NCBI GenBank assembly: GCA_963771505.1
Contig: CAVYTO010000003.1
Coordinates: 62,001 to 126,000 of the forward strand
Direction: 5' to 3'
DNA: 64,000 bases
Source: JAJPHW01 sp963771505
Lineage (GTDB): Bacteria > Acidobacteriota > Terriglobia > Terriglobales > Acidobacteriaceae
Position 1 is the stretch's first letter. The number at the start of each line of letters is the position of its first letter. The notes below the pieces were generated by a model. It searched no databases. It was not told the DNA's origin and saw only the letters and a program-made list of their open reading frames with translations. Shown here one piece after another: positions 18,140 to 27,734 of the stretch. Both the position numbers and the translations under genes were made by a program.

Positions 18140-18892
18140 CTATTGGTGGAAAACCTTCTGGCGCACATCCGGCCAAAACTCTTTCAAAACGTTGAAAAAT
18201 GCGTCAAGACCAATCTGCTGTCCCCATTTCGTCATCGTATTCCCAACCGAGCGGTCAGGATAATAAATGTTCGAAGCTCCCGCAGCGACTAGATTGCCGG
18301 CAATTTCTGACGTGTTGAACTGCGACGTTCCGCTGTCGGAGCGCGTAATCACTTCACGGCTGATGGCGTATCCGGTGCGGTTGAAGAAACTTCCATGACC
18401 GCGCACAAAATAGCGCGGATCCTGGCGCAACGCAATCGGCAGTACAGCCTCAGTCATAAAGTTTCCCACCGCTTGATCGGCGAAAGCCCCGCCAAAATAC
18501 TTTGCGTACCCTTCGGCACCGTTGCCGAACGACGGATACTGCCGCTGAGCCATCGAGCTGCCAGCGAAAACACCCGCGACGAGAAAGGCCGAGAAATCGA
18601 ATGAGTCATCAAGGGCGACTTTGTACTTCTCGTGCGGAGTCAGGGGCGAGATCTCTTCAGACTCTTCGTCCGCGCGAAAGTTTGGGATGACCCAGAGGAT
18701 GTGATTTTTTCCGTACTTCTGCCGCCATCCACCCGTCGAGTCCGGTAGGCGAGCGGTCCGAGGCGCAGGAATGGTTGACTGGGGTTGAGGATTGTCGGGA
18801 AGGGGACTCTGCTGGCACGTGGCCACCGCACCAAATGCCAAAGCTAACAAAATGAGAACGTGCGGTCTGCGCGCCCTGCTGCGTGGGTACAT
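18140..18892 (-). CDS. Exported hypothetical protein (250 aa)
   Basis: The protein has a basic start and a hydrophobic signal segment (about residues 10-26, AFGAVATC), followed by a Pro-rich linker. The conserved-looking core contains FDFSAFLVAGVFAGSSMAQRQYPSFGNGAEGYAKYFGGAFADQAVGNFMTEAVLP, with small-residue-rich helices that could lie in or on a membrane, and ends in a soluble tail. I recognise this as a type common in Acidobacteriota but without known function. It is divergent from the Ser/Thr kinase gene, with 120 bp between the starts. Confidence 0.75.
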   Translation of the reverse strand: MYPRSRARRPHVLILLALAFGAVATCQQSPLPDNPQPQSTIPAPRTARLPDSTGGWRQKYGKNHILWVIPNFRADEESEEISPLTPHEKYKVALDDSFDFSAFLVAGVFAGSSMAQRQYPSFGNGAEGYAKYFGGAFADQAVGNFMTEAVLPIALRQDPRYFVRGHGSFFNRTGYAISREVITRSDSGTSQFNTSEIAGNLVAAGASNIYYPDRSVGNTMTKWGQQIGLDAFFNVLKEFWPDVRQKVFHQ

Positions 18893-19012
18893 CCCTCAAA
18901 GATGCCTTAAGCGGAGCTTTCGTTGTAATTATTCGTGCATTCTGTGCGGATAGAATTTTCGCTTGTTCCGATAGAGTCCAGAAAACCTAGTAAATTAGAG
19001 GCGAGGATTTCG

Positions 19013-21730
19013 ATGGCCCATTGCGAAGCGTGCGGTTCACATGTCGCCGAAGGAGCACGGTTTTGCGCCAATTGCGGCTCGGCGACGCGCACAATCTCCG
19101 CCAGCACTGACGACTTGGCTACGCTTGAGTTTGCCTCCGCGCCCAGACAGACGAGGCCCGCATCCAGACTCTCGAGTTCGACTGGCGGCACGACGGGCGA
19201 AGGTCGCTTCCTGCCGGGAAGGTTGGTCATCGGCCGATACCGAATCATTGCATTGCTCGGGGCCGGAGGGATGGGAGAGGTTTATCGAGCCGACGATCTC
19301 ACACTCGGTCAGCCCGTCGCGCTTAAATTTTTGCCTGAGCAAGCCGCTCGCGACGAATCGCTTCTCGAACGCTTCCGCAACGAGGTGCGAACCGCAAGAA
19401 AGGTCTCCCATCCCAATGTCTGCCGTGTTTACGACGTTGGCGAAGCTGACGGAGCACCGTTTTTCACGATGGAATATGTCGACGGCGAAGACCTCGCTTC
19501 CCTGCTGAGGCGAATCGGACGATTACCTTCAGACAAAGCTCTGGAAATTGCCCGCCAACTCTGTGCCGGCCTGGCCGCAGCACATGCCAAAGGGGTTTTG
19601 CACCGCGATCTAAAGCCAGCCAACATCATGCTCGACGGCCGCGGCCAGGCCGTCGTTACCGATTTCGGCTTGGCTGGAGTTGTCGAGCAGATTCAAGGAG
19701 CCGACATTCGGAGCGGTACTCCGGCTTACATGTCGCCAGAGCAACTGGAAGGCCGGGAAGTAAGCTTGCAGAGCGATATCTACGCGCTGGGGCTTGTACT
19801 TTACGAGATTTTCACGGGCAAGCGCGCCTTTTCGGCGGAATCGTTACCGGATATGATTCGCAGCCGGACCGAAAGCGCGCCGAGCAAACCCACATCGTTG
19901 GTGAAAGATCTCGATCCGGCAGTAGAGCGGGTCATCCTTCGGTGTCTTGAAAACGATCCAGCAAAACGCCCGGCCTCGGTGTTGACGGTAGCGGCTGCGC
20001 TCCCCGGCGGTGATCCTCTTGCTGCCGCGCTGGCGGCAGGTGAAACTCCTTCGCCACAAATGATCGCTGCCGCAGGCGAGAATGCGGGACTACAACCTCG
20101 TATCGCATGGTCCTGCTTGGCATTCTGCATTGTCGGTTTGCTGGCGATCGCTTACCTGCCCACCCGCACCGGCCTGACCAACAAGCTCGGGCCGGAACAA
20201 CCACCCGAAGTTTTGGCACAGAAGGCGCGCGAACTGATCAACACACTGGGTTATACCGACAAGCCCGCCGACAGTTTTGCGCAATATTTTTACGATCAGG
20301 AATACATGCAGTACGTTCAGCATCACGAAAAAAATGTCGACTGGGAAAATCTTTACAGCAAACCACCGGGCAACATCGGTTACTCATATCGGCAGAGTCC
20401 GCAACCGCTGATCAGCACCGACTTTCATGATTCTGCGCTGACGCCCGGCGTCGTTGGCACGGACGACCCTCCGGCCATTCTTTCGGGAATGGTCGCAGTC
20501 ACTATGGACACGAAGGGGAAACTCACTCGCTTTAGCGCAATACCGCCTCAGAAAAGTGAAGAGCCTCCAGCGCAGCAAAGCCCTACTGACTGGTCTCAAC
20601 TTTTTAAGGCGGCTGGACTCGATCCAGAATCGCTCCATAGGGCGCAGCCGCAATGGGTATCTCTTGCCGCGTCGGATGAGCGCATGGCATGGACCGGCTC
20701 GTGGTCTGACGGAAATCCTCTTCGAGTCGAAGCGGCAGGGTTTCACGGCAAGCCCGTTTTCTTTTCAGTAATCGGACCGTGGACCAGTCCAAGCCGCATG
20801 AAGACAAACAGCGACACGCCCGGACGGGAGGCATCGCAACTAATCCTGGTGTTCATCCTTGTCGCCGTATTTAGCGCCGGCATATTGCTGGCTCGGCGTA
20901 ATTACCGCCGCAAGCGCGGAGATGTGGACGGCGCGTTTCGCCTGGCTGGCGCAATCTTCGCGCTACAGATGCTCCTGTGGCTTTTTCGCGGACATTTTGC
21001 TGCAACCCTCAGCATGTTCATGGCTTTGGTACTGGCAATTGCCACATCGCTGTTTACCGCGTCTCTGGCCTGGACGCTCTATCTTGCGCTGGAACCCTAC
21101 ATCCGCCGCCACTGGCCGCATACCATTATTTCCTGGAGCCGGCTGCTGATGGGAAAGTTTCGCGACCCCATTGTGGGCCGCGATGTCCTGTTCGGGTGCG
21201 TTCTCGGCGTAGTGTGGCTTTTGATCATCGGTTTTTCCACTTTGCTTTTGGTGCATCGCGGCGCGCCTCCCGATGTCTACTCCACCGCTTACTTCATGGG
21301 GCTGCGGCCAGCCGCAGGGGCGTGGCTCGAACATGTTCCAAACTCGATCCAGGGCACCTTGGTTTTTTTCTTCATGCTTCTGCTGCTTCGGGTATTGCTG
21401 CGCAAACCATGGCTGGCTAATATCGTGTTTGTCGCCATATGGGCGGTGGGCAAGACTCTGGGCAATGATTTCCCGATCATCACTGCTTGTGCGATGGCGC
21501 TGCTGTACGGCATCGCCGCGCTGGTGGTCAATCGCTACGGACTGGTATCCCTCGTAGTCGGCATCTTCATTACAGACTGCCTGAGCGCTGTACCATTCAG
21601 TACGGATTTTTCCGCGTGGTACGCTCCGCAATGCTGGTTGGCACTGGGCAGCGTCCTGGCCCTTACGGTTTGGGGCTTCTATGAGTCGCTCGGGGGCAAA
21701 CCAATACTGAAATCTGAGCTACTCGATTAG
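19013..21730 (+). CDS. Zinc-ribbon Ser/Thr protein kinase with large membrane tail
   Basis: The ATG at 19013 follows GGCGAGG and gives 905 residues. Cys4, Cys7, Cys18 and Cys21 form a zinc ribbon. The Hanks-type kinase domain spans ~75-340: glycine loop LGAGGMGEV (82-90), Lys105, HRDLK with Asp199, and DFG at 217-219, so it should be active. One membrane segment follows, then a soluble extracytoplasmic region (about 420-600), then at least eight hydrophobic helices to the end. This tail is much longer than in typical PknB-like kinases. A start at 18935 would add 26 residues and lacks a ribosome site. Confidence 0.9.
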   Translation: MAHCEACGSHVAEGARFCANCGSATRTISASTDDLATLEFASAPRQTRPASRLSSSTGGTTGEGRFLPGRLVIGRYRIIALLGAGGMGEVYRADDLTLGQPVALKFLPEQAARDESLLERFRNEVRTARKVSHPNVCRVYDVGEADGAPFFTMEYVDGEDLASLLRRIGRLPSDKALEIARQLCAGLAAAHAKGVLHRDLKPANIMLDGRGQAVVTDFGLAGVVEQIQGADIRSGTPAYMSPEQLEGREVSLQSDIYALGLVLYEIFTGKRAFSAESLPDMIRSRTESAPSKPTSLVKDLDPAVERVILRCLENDPAKRPASVLTVAAALPGGDPLAAALAAGETPSPQMIAAAGENAGLQPRIAWSCLAFCIVGLLAIAYLPTRTGLTNKLGPEQPPEVLAQKARELINTLGYTDKPADSFAQYFYDQEYMQYVQHHEKNVDWENLYSKPPGNIGYSYRQSPQPLISTDFHDSALTPGVVGTDDPPAILSGMVAVTMDTKGKLTRFSAIPPQKSEEPPAQQSPTDWSQLFKAAGLDPESLHRAQPQWVSLAASDERMAWTGSWSDGNPLRVEAAGFHGKPVFFSVIGPWTSPSRMKTNSDTPGREASQLILVFILVAVFSAGILLARRNYRRKRGDVDGAFRLAGAIFALQMLLWLFRGHFAATLSMFMALVLAIATSLFTASLAWTLYLALEPYIRRHWPHTIISWSRLLMGKFRDPIVGRDVLFGCVLGVVWLLIIGFSTLLLVHRGAPPDVYSTAYFMGLRPAAGAWLEHVPNSIQGTLVFFFMLLLLRVLLRKPWLANIVFVAIWAVGKTLGNDFPIITACAMALLYGIAALVVNRYGLVSLVVGIFITDCLSAVPFSTDFSAWYAPQCWLALGSVLALTVWGFYESLGGKPILKSELLD

Positions 21731-21757
21731 TGCGACGCCTTTAGCCGGGATGATCCT

Positions 21758-21876
21758 GTAACTTACGTCACCGTCGTTCCCGCTCACCCGAGCGGCGATG
21801 TGCTCGAAACTACCCGTTTTGCGCAAGCCTGTTGCCACCGTCCATGACCCAAAGCCGTTCCGGTGACGTTAGTAAC
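21758..21876. promoter_or_regulatory. Inverted pair of the cyclase-upstream motif
   Basis: GTAACTTACGTCACC at 21758-21772 and GGTGACGTTAGTAAC at 21862-21876 are imperfect inverted copies (13 of 15 positions match). They lie between the kinase stop and the second cyclase start. The right arm, extended to 21878, is the 17-mer shared with the region upstream of the first cyclase. Two operator half-sites with about 90 bp between them, or simply two sites, are possible. Confidence 0.45.
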
Positions 21877-21911
21877 TTGGTGATTGAAAATGCACACTTA
21901 AAATAAAGGCC

Positions 21912-23639
21912 GTGGGTCGTCTAAGTCTAAGTATTCGCAACTGGATGCTGCTTGCGGGGGCGCTCGCCTGCGCGCAGGTGATTGCGTCCGTCGCTTTACG
22001 GCCCGGCTACCGCCTGACGGCGGCAGTGGATTTGATCCAGAGCCTGCTTTTGCTTTCTGTTGTGCTCGCGATGGCAGGTAACATAACACGCACTAGCCAT
22101 CGAGCAAGAGTGTTTTGGATCCTGATCACATTAGGCAGCGCCGCCTGGTTGCTCACGCAACTTCTCTGGACATATTTCGAAGTATTCATGCACGAAAGCG
22201 TGCCGAATCCCTTTGTCGGCGACGTGATTCTATTTCTGCACCTGGTTCCGATGATGGCCGCTTTGGCCCTGAGGCCACATCGCTTTCCCGATCGCCACAA
22301 TCTGCGTTTGGGCTCCATTGACTTCAGCCTGCTCTTTGTCTGGTGGCTTTATCTCTATCTCTTTGTGGTTATTCCCTGGCAGTACATCACGGTCGATGTG
22401 GCGCTGTACGGAAGCAACTTCGACATTTTGTACACGATCGAACACGTCGTCTTTCTCATCGGCGTTCATCTGGTGTGGCGGAACAGCTCCGGAGCGTGGC
22501 GTGTCATCTACCGTCAGCTTCTGTACGCCAGCATCGTTTACGCTTTCGCATCGATCACGTGCGGACTGGCAATCGACTTCGGCACCTATTACACGGGAAG
22601 TCTTTACGATATTCCGCTGGCCGTGGGCATGGCATGGTTTACGTACGTTGGGCTCATGGCGCGACAACTATCGGTCGAGCCTGAATCCGCTGACGGAGTG
22701 CAAAGCGAAGGTAGCGTGTGGATTGCCCGCAGCGGCATGTGCGTCGCGCTGACCCTGCCACTCTTGGCATTGGTAGCACTTGGTCACCCATCGTTGCCGC
22801 CGGCTGTGAAAGGTTTCAGGCTCACGTTGACGCTGATCACCATCGTGGTGGTTGGCTCATTGAGATCGTGGCGGCAGCTCAAGCTCGACAAGGCGCTCGA
22901 TCAAGCCCACATGGACTTGCGCGAAGATTCACTGACCGACCTGCTGACTGGCGCAAGAAACCGGCGCTATTTCACGTCAACCGTTGAGCGGGACGTCCAG
23001 CAGGCGATTCGCTCCTACACCTCACCGGACGGAACCGATGTACGGAACCGGGACCTGATCTTCTATCTGATCGACGCGGACTGCTTCAAGGAGGTCAACG
23101 ACCGCTTTGGACACGAGGTCGGTGACGATGTGTTGATTGAGACAGCGCGACGCATTAGTTCCGCCATTCGCAACTCCGATGTATTGATTCGATGGGGCGG
23201 AGACGAGTTCATGGTCGTGTCGAGATATACAAACCGCGACGACGCCAGAACCTTGGCGCAGCGTGTTCTGGACGCGGTGGGAGGCACAGACTTTGAGGTA
23301 GGTGCGAACCGCATGCGACGAAGCTGTTCCGTGGGATGGGCGGTGTTTCCCTGGTTCGTCAGCACCCCAGCCGCGGCGGCGTATGAGGAAGTTCTCAGGT
23401 TGGCGGATGCGGCGATGTACGAAGCTAAGCAGGCAGGCCGGAACCGCGCCGTTGGCATGCTTCCAGAGCGTGCTCAGTCGGACGCAACAAAAATCACGGA
23501 ACGAACTCTAAGCCTTGCCGAACGCCTGGCTGCGCGTAGCGTGCTGAATGAGGGACCTCCGATGGGAGACGAAGCGCCATCGACCGTGTCTTCCGGCAGG
23601 GCGTTCGCGGCGGCGCAAGACATGCAGGGCCACGCCTGA
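21912..23639 (+). CDS. Membrane diguanylate cyclase (GGDEF domain), paralogue
   Basis: The protein has 575 residues from a GTG start. An N-terminal half with about eight membrane segments (to residue ~320) is followed by a GGDEF domain with GGDEF at residues 429-433 and the RxxD inhibition site RNSD five residues before it. It should make c-di-GMP. The architecture and many membrane motifs (LGSIDFSLLFVWWLYLYLFVV) match the cyclase at 1902-3482, so the two are paralogues. The C-terminal ~60 residues are a non-conserved tail. The gene is preceded by the motif pair at 21758-21876 and followed at ~70 bp by the ABC exporter gene. Confidence 0.92.
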   Translation: MGRLSLSIRNWMLLAGALACAQVIASVALRPGYRLTAAVDLIQSLLLLSVVLAMAGNITRTSHRARVFWILITLGSAAWLLTQLLWTYFEVFMHESVPNPFVGDVILFLHLVPMMAALALRPHRFPDRHNLRLGSIDFSLLFVWWLYLYLFVVIPWQYITVDVALYGSNFDILYTIEHVVFLIGVHLVWRNSSGAWRVIYRQLLYASIVYAFASITCGLAIDFGTYYTGSLYDIPLAVGMAWFTYVGLMARQLSVEPESADGVQSEGSVWIARSGMCVALTLPLLALVALGHPSLPPAVKGFRLTLTLITIVVVGSLRSWRQLKLDKALDQAHMDLREDSLTDLLTGARNRRYFTSTVERDVQQAIRSYTSPDGTDVRNRDLIFYLIDADCFKEVNDRFGHEVGDDVLIETARRISSAIRNSDVLIRWGGDEFMVVSRYTNRDDARTLAQRVLDAVGGTDFEVGANRMRRSCSVGWAVFPWFVSTPAAAAYEEVLRLADAAMYEAKQAGRNRAVGMLPERAQSDATKITERTLSLAERLAARSVLNEGPPMGDEAPSTVSSGRAFAAAQDMQGHA

Positions 23640-23708
23640 AACCAGCTTGGAAATCCACAACCCACAATAAAGAAGCCCGGTTGCCATTGCTGTCGTCTAA
23701 AGCTAATA

Positions 23709-25634
23709 GTGTCTCCAGCGACTTCAGAAATAAAGCAAGCAGCTACGCCCGCCAGTTCGACCCCCGTTCCTAAAACGCAACGTTTGCGGGCTGTCCTGCC
23801 GGCCATTTGGGACTTGGTCTTGCCTCGCCGTTGGTTGCTGGCGCTTGGCTTTTTGCTGATGGTGATCAACCGGGTCTCCGGGCTGGTTCTTCCCTACTCA
23901 ACGAAATTTCTGATCGATACGGTCATAGTGAAGCGGCACGTAAATCAGCTGCGCTCTCTGGTACTGGTGGTTTTGCTGGCCACGATCGTTCAAGGCATTA
24001 CCTCCTTCGCGCTGACCCAACTGCTTTCGAAGGCGGCGCAGAGGCTGATTACCGAGTTGCGCCAGAAGGTCCAGGCACACATTGGAAAGCTGTCTGTCGC
24101 GTTTCACGATTCGACCAAGACGGGCACACTAGTCTCCCGGATCATGAGCGACGTCGAAGGCGTGCGAAACCTGATCGGAACTGGGTTGGTTGACTTTGTT
24201 GGCGGCCTTTTGAGCGCAGCCATCGCACTGGTGGTCTTGTTCCGCATCAGCGCGGTCATGACTGCGATCGCGTTTGGGTTTTTATTCTTCTTTGCGATCG
24301 CCCTGAATCGCGCGTTCGGCACGATTCGTCCCATCTTTCGCGAGCGCGGAAAAATTACCGCCGAAGTCACGGGAAGGCTGTCGGAATCTCTCGGCGGCAT
24401 TCGCGTCATCAAGGGTTATCACGCAGAAGATCGCGAGGAGAGAGTCTTTTCCAGCGGCGTGACCCGCCTACTCGAAAATGTGATGCGCACTCTGACGGCA
24501 ACATCCGTCATGAGCCTTTCCGCCAGCGTGTTGCTGGGCGGCGTGGGTGCCGTGATTATGTACGTGGGTTCGCGGCAGATATTGGCGGGCACGCTGACCA
24601 TCGGCGGCTTCTTTACTTACACGCTGTTCCTAGGATTTCTCATCGCTCCGATCATGCAGATTGTTCAGATCGGCACGCAGTTGACTGAGGCTGTCGCCGG
24701 ACTGGAACGCACGCAGGAAATTCTCAGCGAAAGCCAGGAAGACAAAGATCCCCGCCGAACGGTCGCTCTACCACCGCTGGAAGGAAACATTGAATTCGAC
24801 GACGTCAGTTTCAGCTACGACGGCATTCGGACGGTGCTGCACGACATCTCCTTCACGGCTTCGCCGGGTACTGTAACGGCGTTGGTTGGATCTTCGGGCT
24901 CGGGGAAGTCCACCACGATTGGACTTGTGTCTGCATTCTACGTCCCCCGCAAGGGGGTGGTCCGCGTGGATGGCGTTGATTTGAGCACCGTGAAGCTCGA
25001 CTCCTACCGCACTCAACTCGGCGTCGTGCTCCAGGAATCGTTTCTGTTTGATGGAAGCATCAGGGACAATGTTGCTTTTTCGCGTCCCGATGCAAACGAT
25101 GCGCAAGTCCTTAGGGCCTGCCAGATCGCGCGAGTGGATGAGTTCGCGGAATCTTTTGCGGACAGGTACGACACGATCGTGGGTGAACGGGGAGTCAAAC
25201 TTTCCGGCGGCCAGCGCCAGCGCATTTCAATTGCTCGGGCGCTTTTGGCCGAGCCGCGCATTCTCATTCTTGACGAAGCAACTTCCAGTCTCGACTCCGA
25301 ATCGGAAGCCCTTATTCAGCAAGGTCTTTCTTACCTGATGAAGGGACGAACTACATTCGTAATTGCCCATAGGCTTTCGACCATCCGGCGGGCCGACCAG
25401 ATATTAGTGATGGAGCAGGGCAGGATTGTCGAACGCGGCATACATAAGGATCTGTTGGCGCAACGTGGACGCTATTTCGATCTTTACACGAAACAGCACG
25501 AGGTGGAGACCAACCTGTTCCTTGCTCCTGGCGAAGGTGGCTCGAGCACTTCTCGTGATGATCGAACAAACAAACAAAGCAAAATTCCCGGCGTTGCGGA
25601 TGCGCTCGACCTGGTGAGAGGCAACGTCCGCTGA
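23709..25634 (+). CDS. ABC exporter, fused permease and ATPase (MsbA-like)
   Basis: The 641-residue half-transporter starts at GTG. Six membrane helices occupy about residues 35-335, followed by a nucleotide-binding domain with Walker A GSSGSGKST (394-402), the signature LSGGQ near 498 and Walker B ILILDEATSS (518-527). As a homodimer it would export a lipid, peptide or drug; the substrate is not evident. A ~35-residue tail after the ATPase domain is unusual but unremarkable. The next gene begins 4 bp after its stop, so it leads an operon with the MacB-like pair and the esterase. Confidence 0.9.
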   Translation: MSPATSEIKQAATPASSTPVPKTQRLRAVLPAIWDLVLPRRWLLALGFLLMVINRVSGLVLPYSTKFLIDTVIVKRHVNQLRSLVLVVLLATIVQGITSFALTQLLSKAAQRLITELRQKVQAHIGKLSVAFHDSTKTGTLVSRIMSDVEGVRNLIGTGLVDFVGGLLSAAIALVVLFRISAVMTAIAFGFLFFFAIALNRAFGTIRPIFRERGKITAEVTGRLSESLGGIRVIKGYHAEDREERVFSSGVTRLLENVMRTLTATSVMSLSASVLLGGVGAVIMYVGSRQILAGTLTIGGFFTYTLFLGFLIAPIMQIVQIGTQLTEAVAGLERTQEILSESQEDKDPRRTVALPPLEGNIEFDDVSFSYDGIRTVLHDISFTASPGTVTALVGSSGSGKSTTIGLVSAFYVPRKGVVRVDGVDLSTVKLDSYRTQLGVVLQESFLFDGSIRDNVAFSRPDANDAQVLRACQIARVDEFAESFADRYDTIVGERGVKLSGGQRQRISIARALLAEPRILILDEATSSLDSESEALIQQGLSYLMKGRTTFVIAHRLSTIRRADQILVMEQGRIVERGIHKDLLAQRGRYFDLYTKQHEVETNLFLAPGEGGSSTSRDDRTNKQSKIPGVADALDLVRGNVR

Positions 25635-25638
25635 CCGC

Positions 25639-26355
25639 ATGAGCCAGAACGAAATCCAAGTCACTGATGTTTGCCGCAACTACGCAATGGGCGAAGCGAC
25701 CATCCGCGCCGTAGACGGCGTTTCGCTCAAGGCCGAGCCCGGTGAATTCGTCGCGCTCTTAGGCACGTCGGGTTCGGGCAAATCGTCGTTGCTGAATTTG
25801 ATCGCGGGACTGGACCGGCCAACATCGGGCAGCATCGTAGTGAATGACAAAGATCTCGCAACGATGTCGCGGGACGCCCTCGCCAAATACCGCCTGCACA
25901 CGGTCGGCATGGTATTTCAGTCATTCAATCTCATTCCCAGCATGACCCTGGTCGAGAATGTCGAGCTGCCATTGCGTTTTGCCGAAGTTGATCGTGAGAA
26001 GCGCGAAGCCATGGCCGAGAAATCCCTCGCACGCGTTGGCCTTGGCTCACGCTTGCATCACCGGCCCCCTGAACTTTCCGGCGGCGAGCAACAACGGGCC
26101 TCGCTGGCCCGTGCTCTCATCAACGAGCCCAAGATTCTGCTGGCGGATGAACCTACAGGGAACCTCGACAGCCGCACCGGAACTGAAATCATGAACTTCA
26201 TCCGCGAATTTAATCGCACCCTGGGTATGACCGTAATTATGGTGACTCATGAAAGAGCGTTGGCGGAACGATACGTGCGCCGCATGGTATTTCTCGCCGA
26301 CGGAAAGCTGATTGGCGACCGACCGAATGTTGCCAGCGACGGAGCGAATTCGTGA
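25639..26355 (+). CDS. ABC transporter ATP-binding protein (LolD/MacB type)
   Basis: This 238-residue ATPase has Walker A GTSGSGKSS, a QSFNLIPSMT Q-loop, the signature LSGGEQQR and Walker B ILLADEPTGNLDS, the last typical of the MacB/LolD/FtsE group. It has no membrane segment and must work with the permease encoded directly downstream, whose GTG start overlaps its stop by 4 bp. Together they form a mechanotransmission-type transporter that acts on periplasmic substrates rather than moving them through the inner membrane. Confidence 0.92.
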   Translation: MSQNEIQVTDVCRNYAMGEATIRAVDGVSLKAEPGEFVALLGTSGSGKSSLLNLIAGLDRPTSGSIVVNDKDLATMSRDALAKYRLHTVGMVFQSFNLIPSMTLVENVELPLRFAEVDREKREAMAEKSLARVGLGSRLHHRPPELSGGEQQRASLARALINEPKILLADEPTGNLDSRTGTEIMNFIREFNRTLGMTVIMVTHERALAERYVRRMVFLADGKLIGDRPNVASDGANS

Positions 26356-27734
26356 AACTGCAGGACGTGACCGAGCTAGCGCTGCGGAATTTGCGCGAAT
26401 CCGTACTGCGGAATTCGCTGACCACGCTGGGCATTTCCGTTGGCGTGGCATCGCTGGTAGCCATGCTCTCACTTGGCATCGGTTTGCAAAAGTTGGCTGC
26501 ACGGCGGCTGCAAAAGTCTGGATTGTTCGACACGATCATCGTGACCTCGAGGCGCGATTTGCGCAACTTCAGCCGGGAAGAAGAACTCAGCGGGCCGGCG
26601 CCCGCGCAGAGCCCAGCGTTGGATGAACCAGCGCGAGCTAAAATTCAGCAAATCTCGAATGTCGTGGAAGCCTACCCCGACATTCGCTTCATCACTGAAC
26701 TGCGGTTCCAGGACAAGCCGCATCTCACAATGGTTTCAGGCATGCCTGATTCCGCCCGCAGCAACGAAGCGTTTCAAGGCATGCAGGGTGGCTTCTTCTC
26801 GTCCGACCTGGCGCCAGAAGTCATCCTGGAAAAGACTTTTGCCGAGGATCTGCTGGGCAAGGCGCCGAAGGCCGGGTCCGAAGAACCCAAACTGGCGGAC
26901 TTAGCTGGGCCGTTGCTAGGCAAGGATTTGACCCTGCGCTACGCCGAGCGCACTGCACCCGCCGCCGCATCGACCGACGACTCATCAGCTTCAGCCAGCG
27001 CTTATTCCGTCGTGCAACGCCAGCAGAGCGTGAAAATTGTCGGCATCTCAGAAACCAATCCAGAGACAATGCGCGGCCAGGGCGGCGCGAAAGCCTATCT
27101 GCCGCTCAAATTCGCAGAGAATCTCCACGTAATGCAACCTGCCGATCTGCGCAATTCCGACAACGCCGCTTCTGGCGCGCCATCGTATTCCACCGTGAGC
27201 GTGCGAGTGGACAGCCCAGCGCGAGTGCTGACGGTGGAAGCGGCCATCAAGAAAATCGGATTCAACACCTTCTCAATTACGGATGCCACGGCTGGCTTGC
27301 GGCAATTTTTTGCCGTGCTCGATTTGTTCCTCGGGATTTTTGGCAGCCTTGCGCTTGCGGTTGCATCCATTGGAATCGTGAATACGCTGGTGATGGCAAT
27401 TCTCGAACGGCGCCGGGAAATTGGGATCATGAAAGCGATTGGCGCGAGTGACTCGGATGTGAAGGGTCTCTTCTTCGCGGAAGCCGGCGCGATGGGCATT
27501 CTTGGCGGACTGCTTGGAGTCAGCCTCGGCTGGACAATCGGCCGCGTCATCAACGCCGGAGCTAATGTCTATTTAAAGCGCCACCAATTTCCACCGGAGC
27601 AAATATGGTTTGTACCCTGGTGGCTCGTCGCCGGGGCTATTGGATTTTCTATTGTGGTGAGTCTGCTCTCTGGTCTCTATCCCGCATCGCGCGCCGCTAG
27701 ACTCGACCCCGTGCAGGCGCTGCGTTATGAGTGA
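26352..27734 (+). CDS. ABC transporter permease (MacB/FtsX type)
   Basis: The 460-residue protein has one N-terminal membrane helix (about residues 25-45), a large periplasmic domain (to ~320) and three C-terminal helices, the MacB/LolC layout. The conserved cytoplasmic segment ERRREIGIMKAIGAS couples to the ATPase. The periplasmic domain has a Ser/Ala-rich low-complexity insert (about residues 200-215). It starts with GTG overlapping the ATPase gene. The role is likely export or lipoprotein/envelope signalling; the substrate is unknown. Confidence 0.9.
   Translation: MKLQDVTELALRNLRESVLRNSLTTLGISVGVASLVAMLSLGIGLQKLAARRLQKSGLFDTIIVTSRRDLRNFSREEELSGPAPAQSPALDEPARAKIQQISNVVEAYPDIRFITELRFQDKPHLTMVSGMPDSARSNEAFQGMQGGFFSSDLAPEVILEKTFAEDLLGKAPKAGSEEPKLADLAGPLLGKDLTLRYAERTAPAAASTDDSSASASAYSVVQRQQSVKIVGISETNPETMRGQGGAKAYLPLKFAENLHVMQPADLRNSDNAASGAPSYSTVSVRVDSPARVLTVEAAIKKIGFNTFSITDATAGLRQFFAVLDLFLGIFGSLALAVASIGIVNTLVMAILERRREIGIMKAIGASDSDVKGLFFAEAGAMGILGGLLGVSLGWTIGRVINAGANVYLKRHQFPPEQIWFVPWWLVAGAIGFSIVVSLLSGLYPASRAARLDPVQALRYE

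Noticed and set aside
21731..21911. c-di-GMP riboswitch in front of the second cyclase
   Set aside because: The conserved core of the GEMM fold could not be recognised; the inverted motif pair explains the visible structure better.
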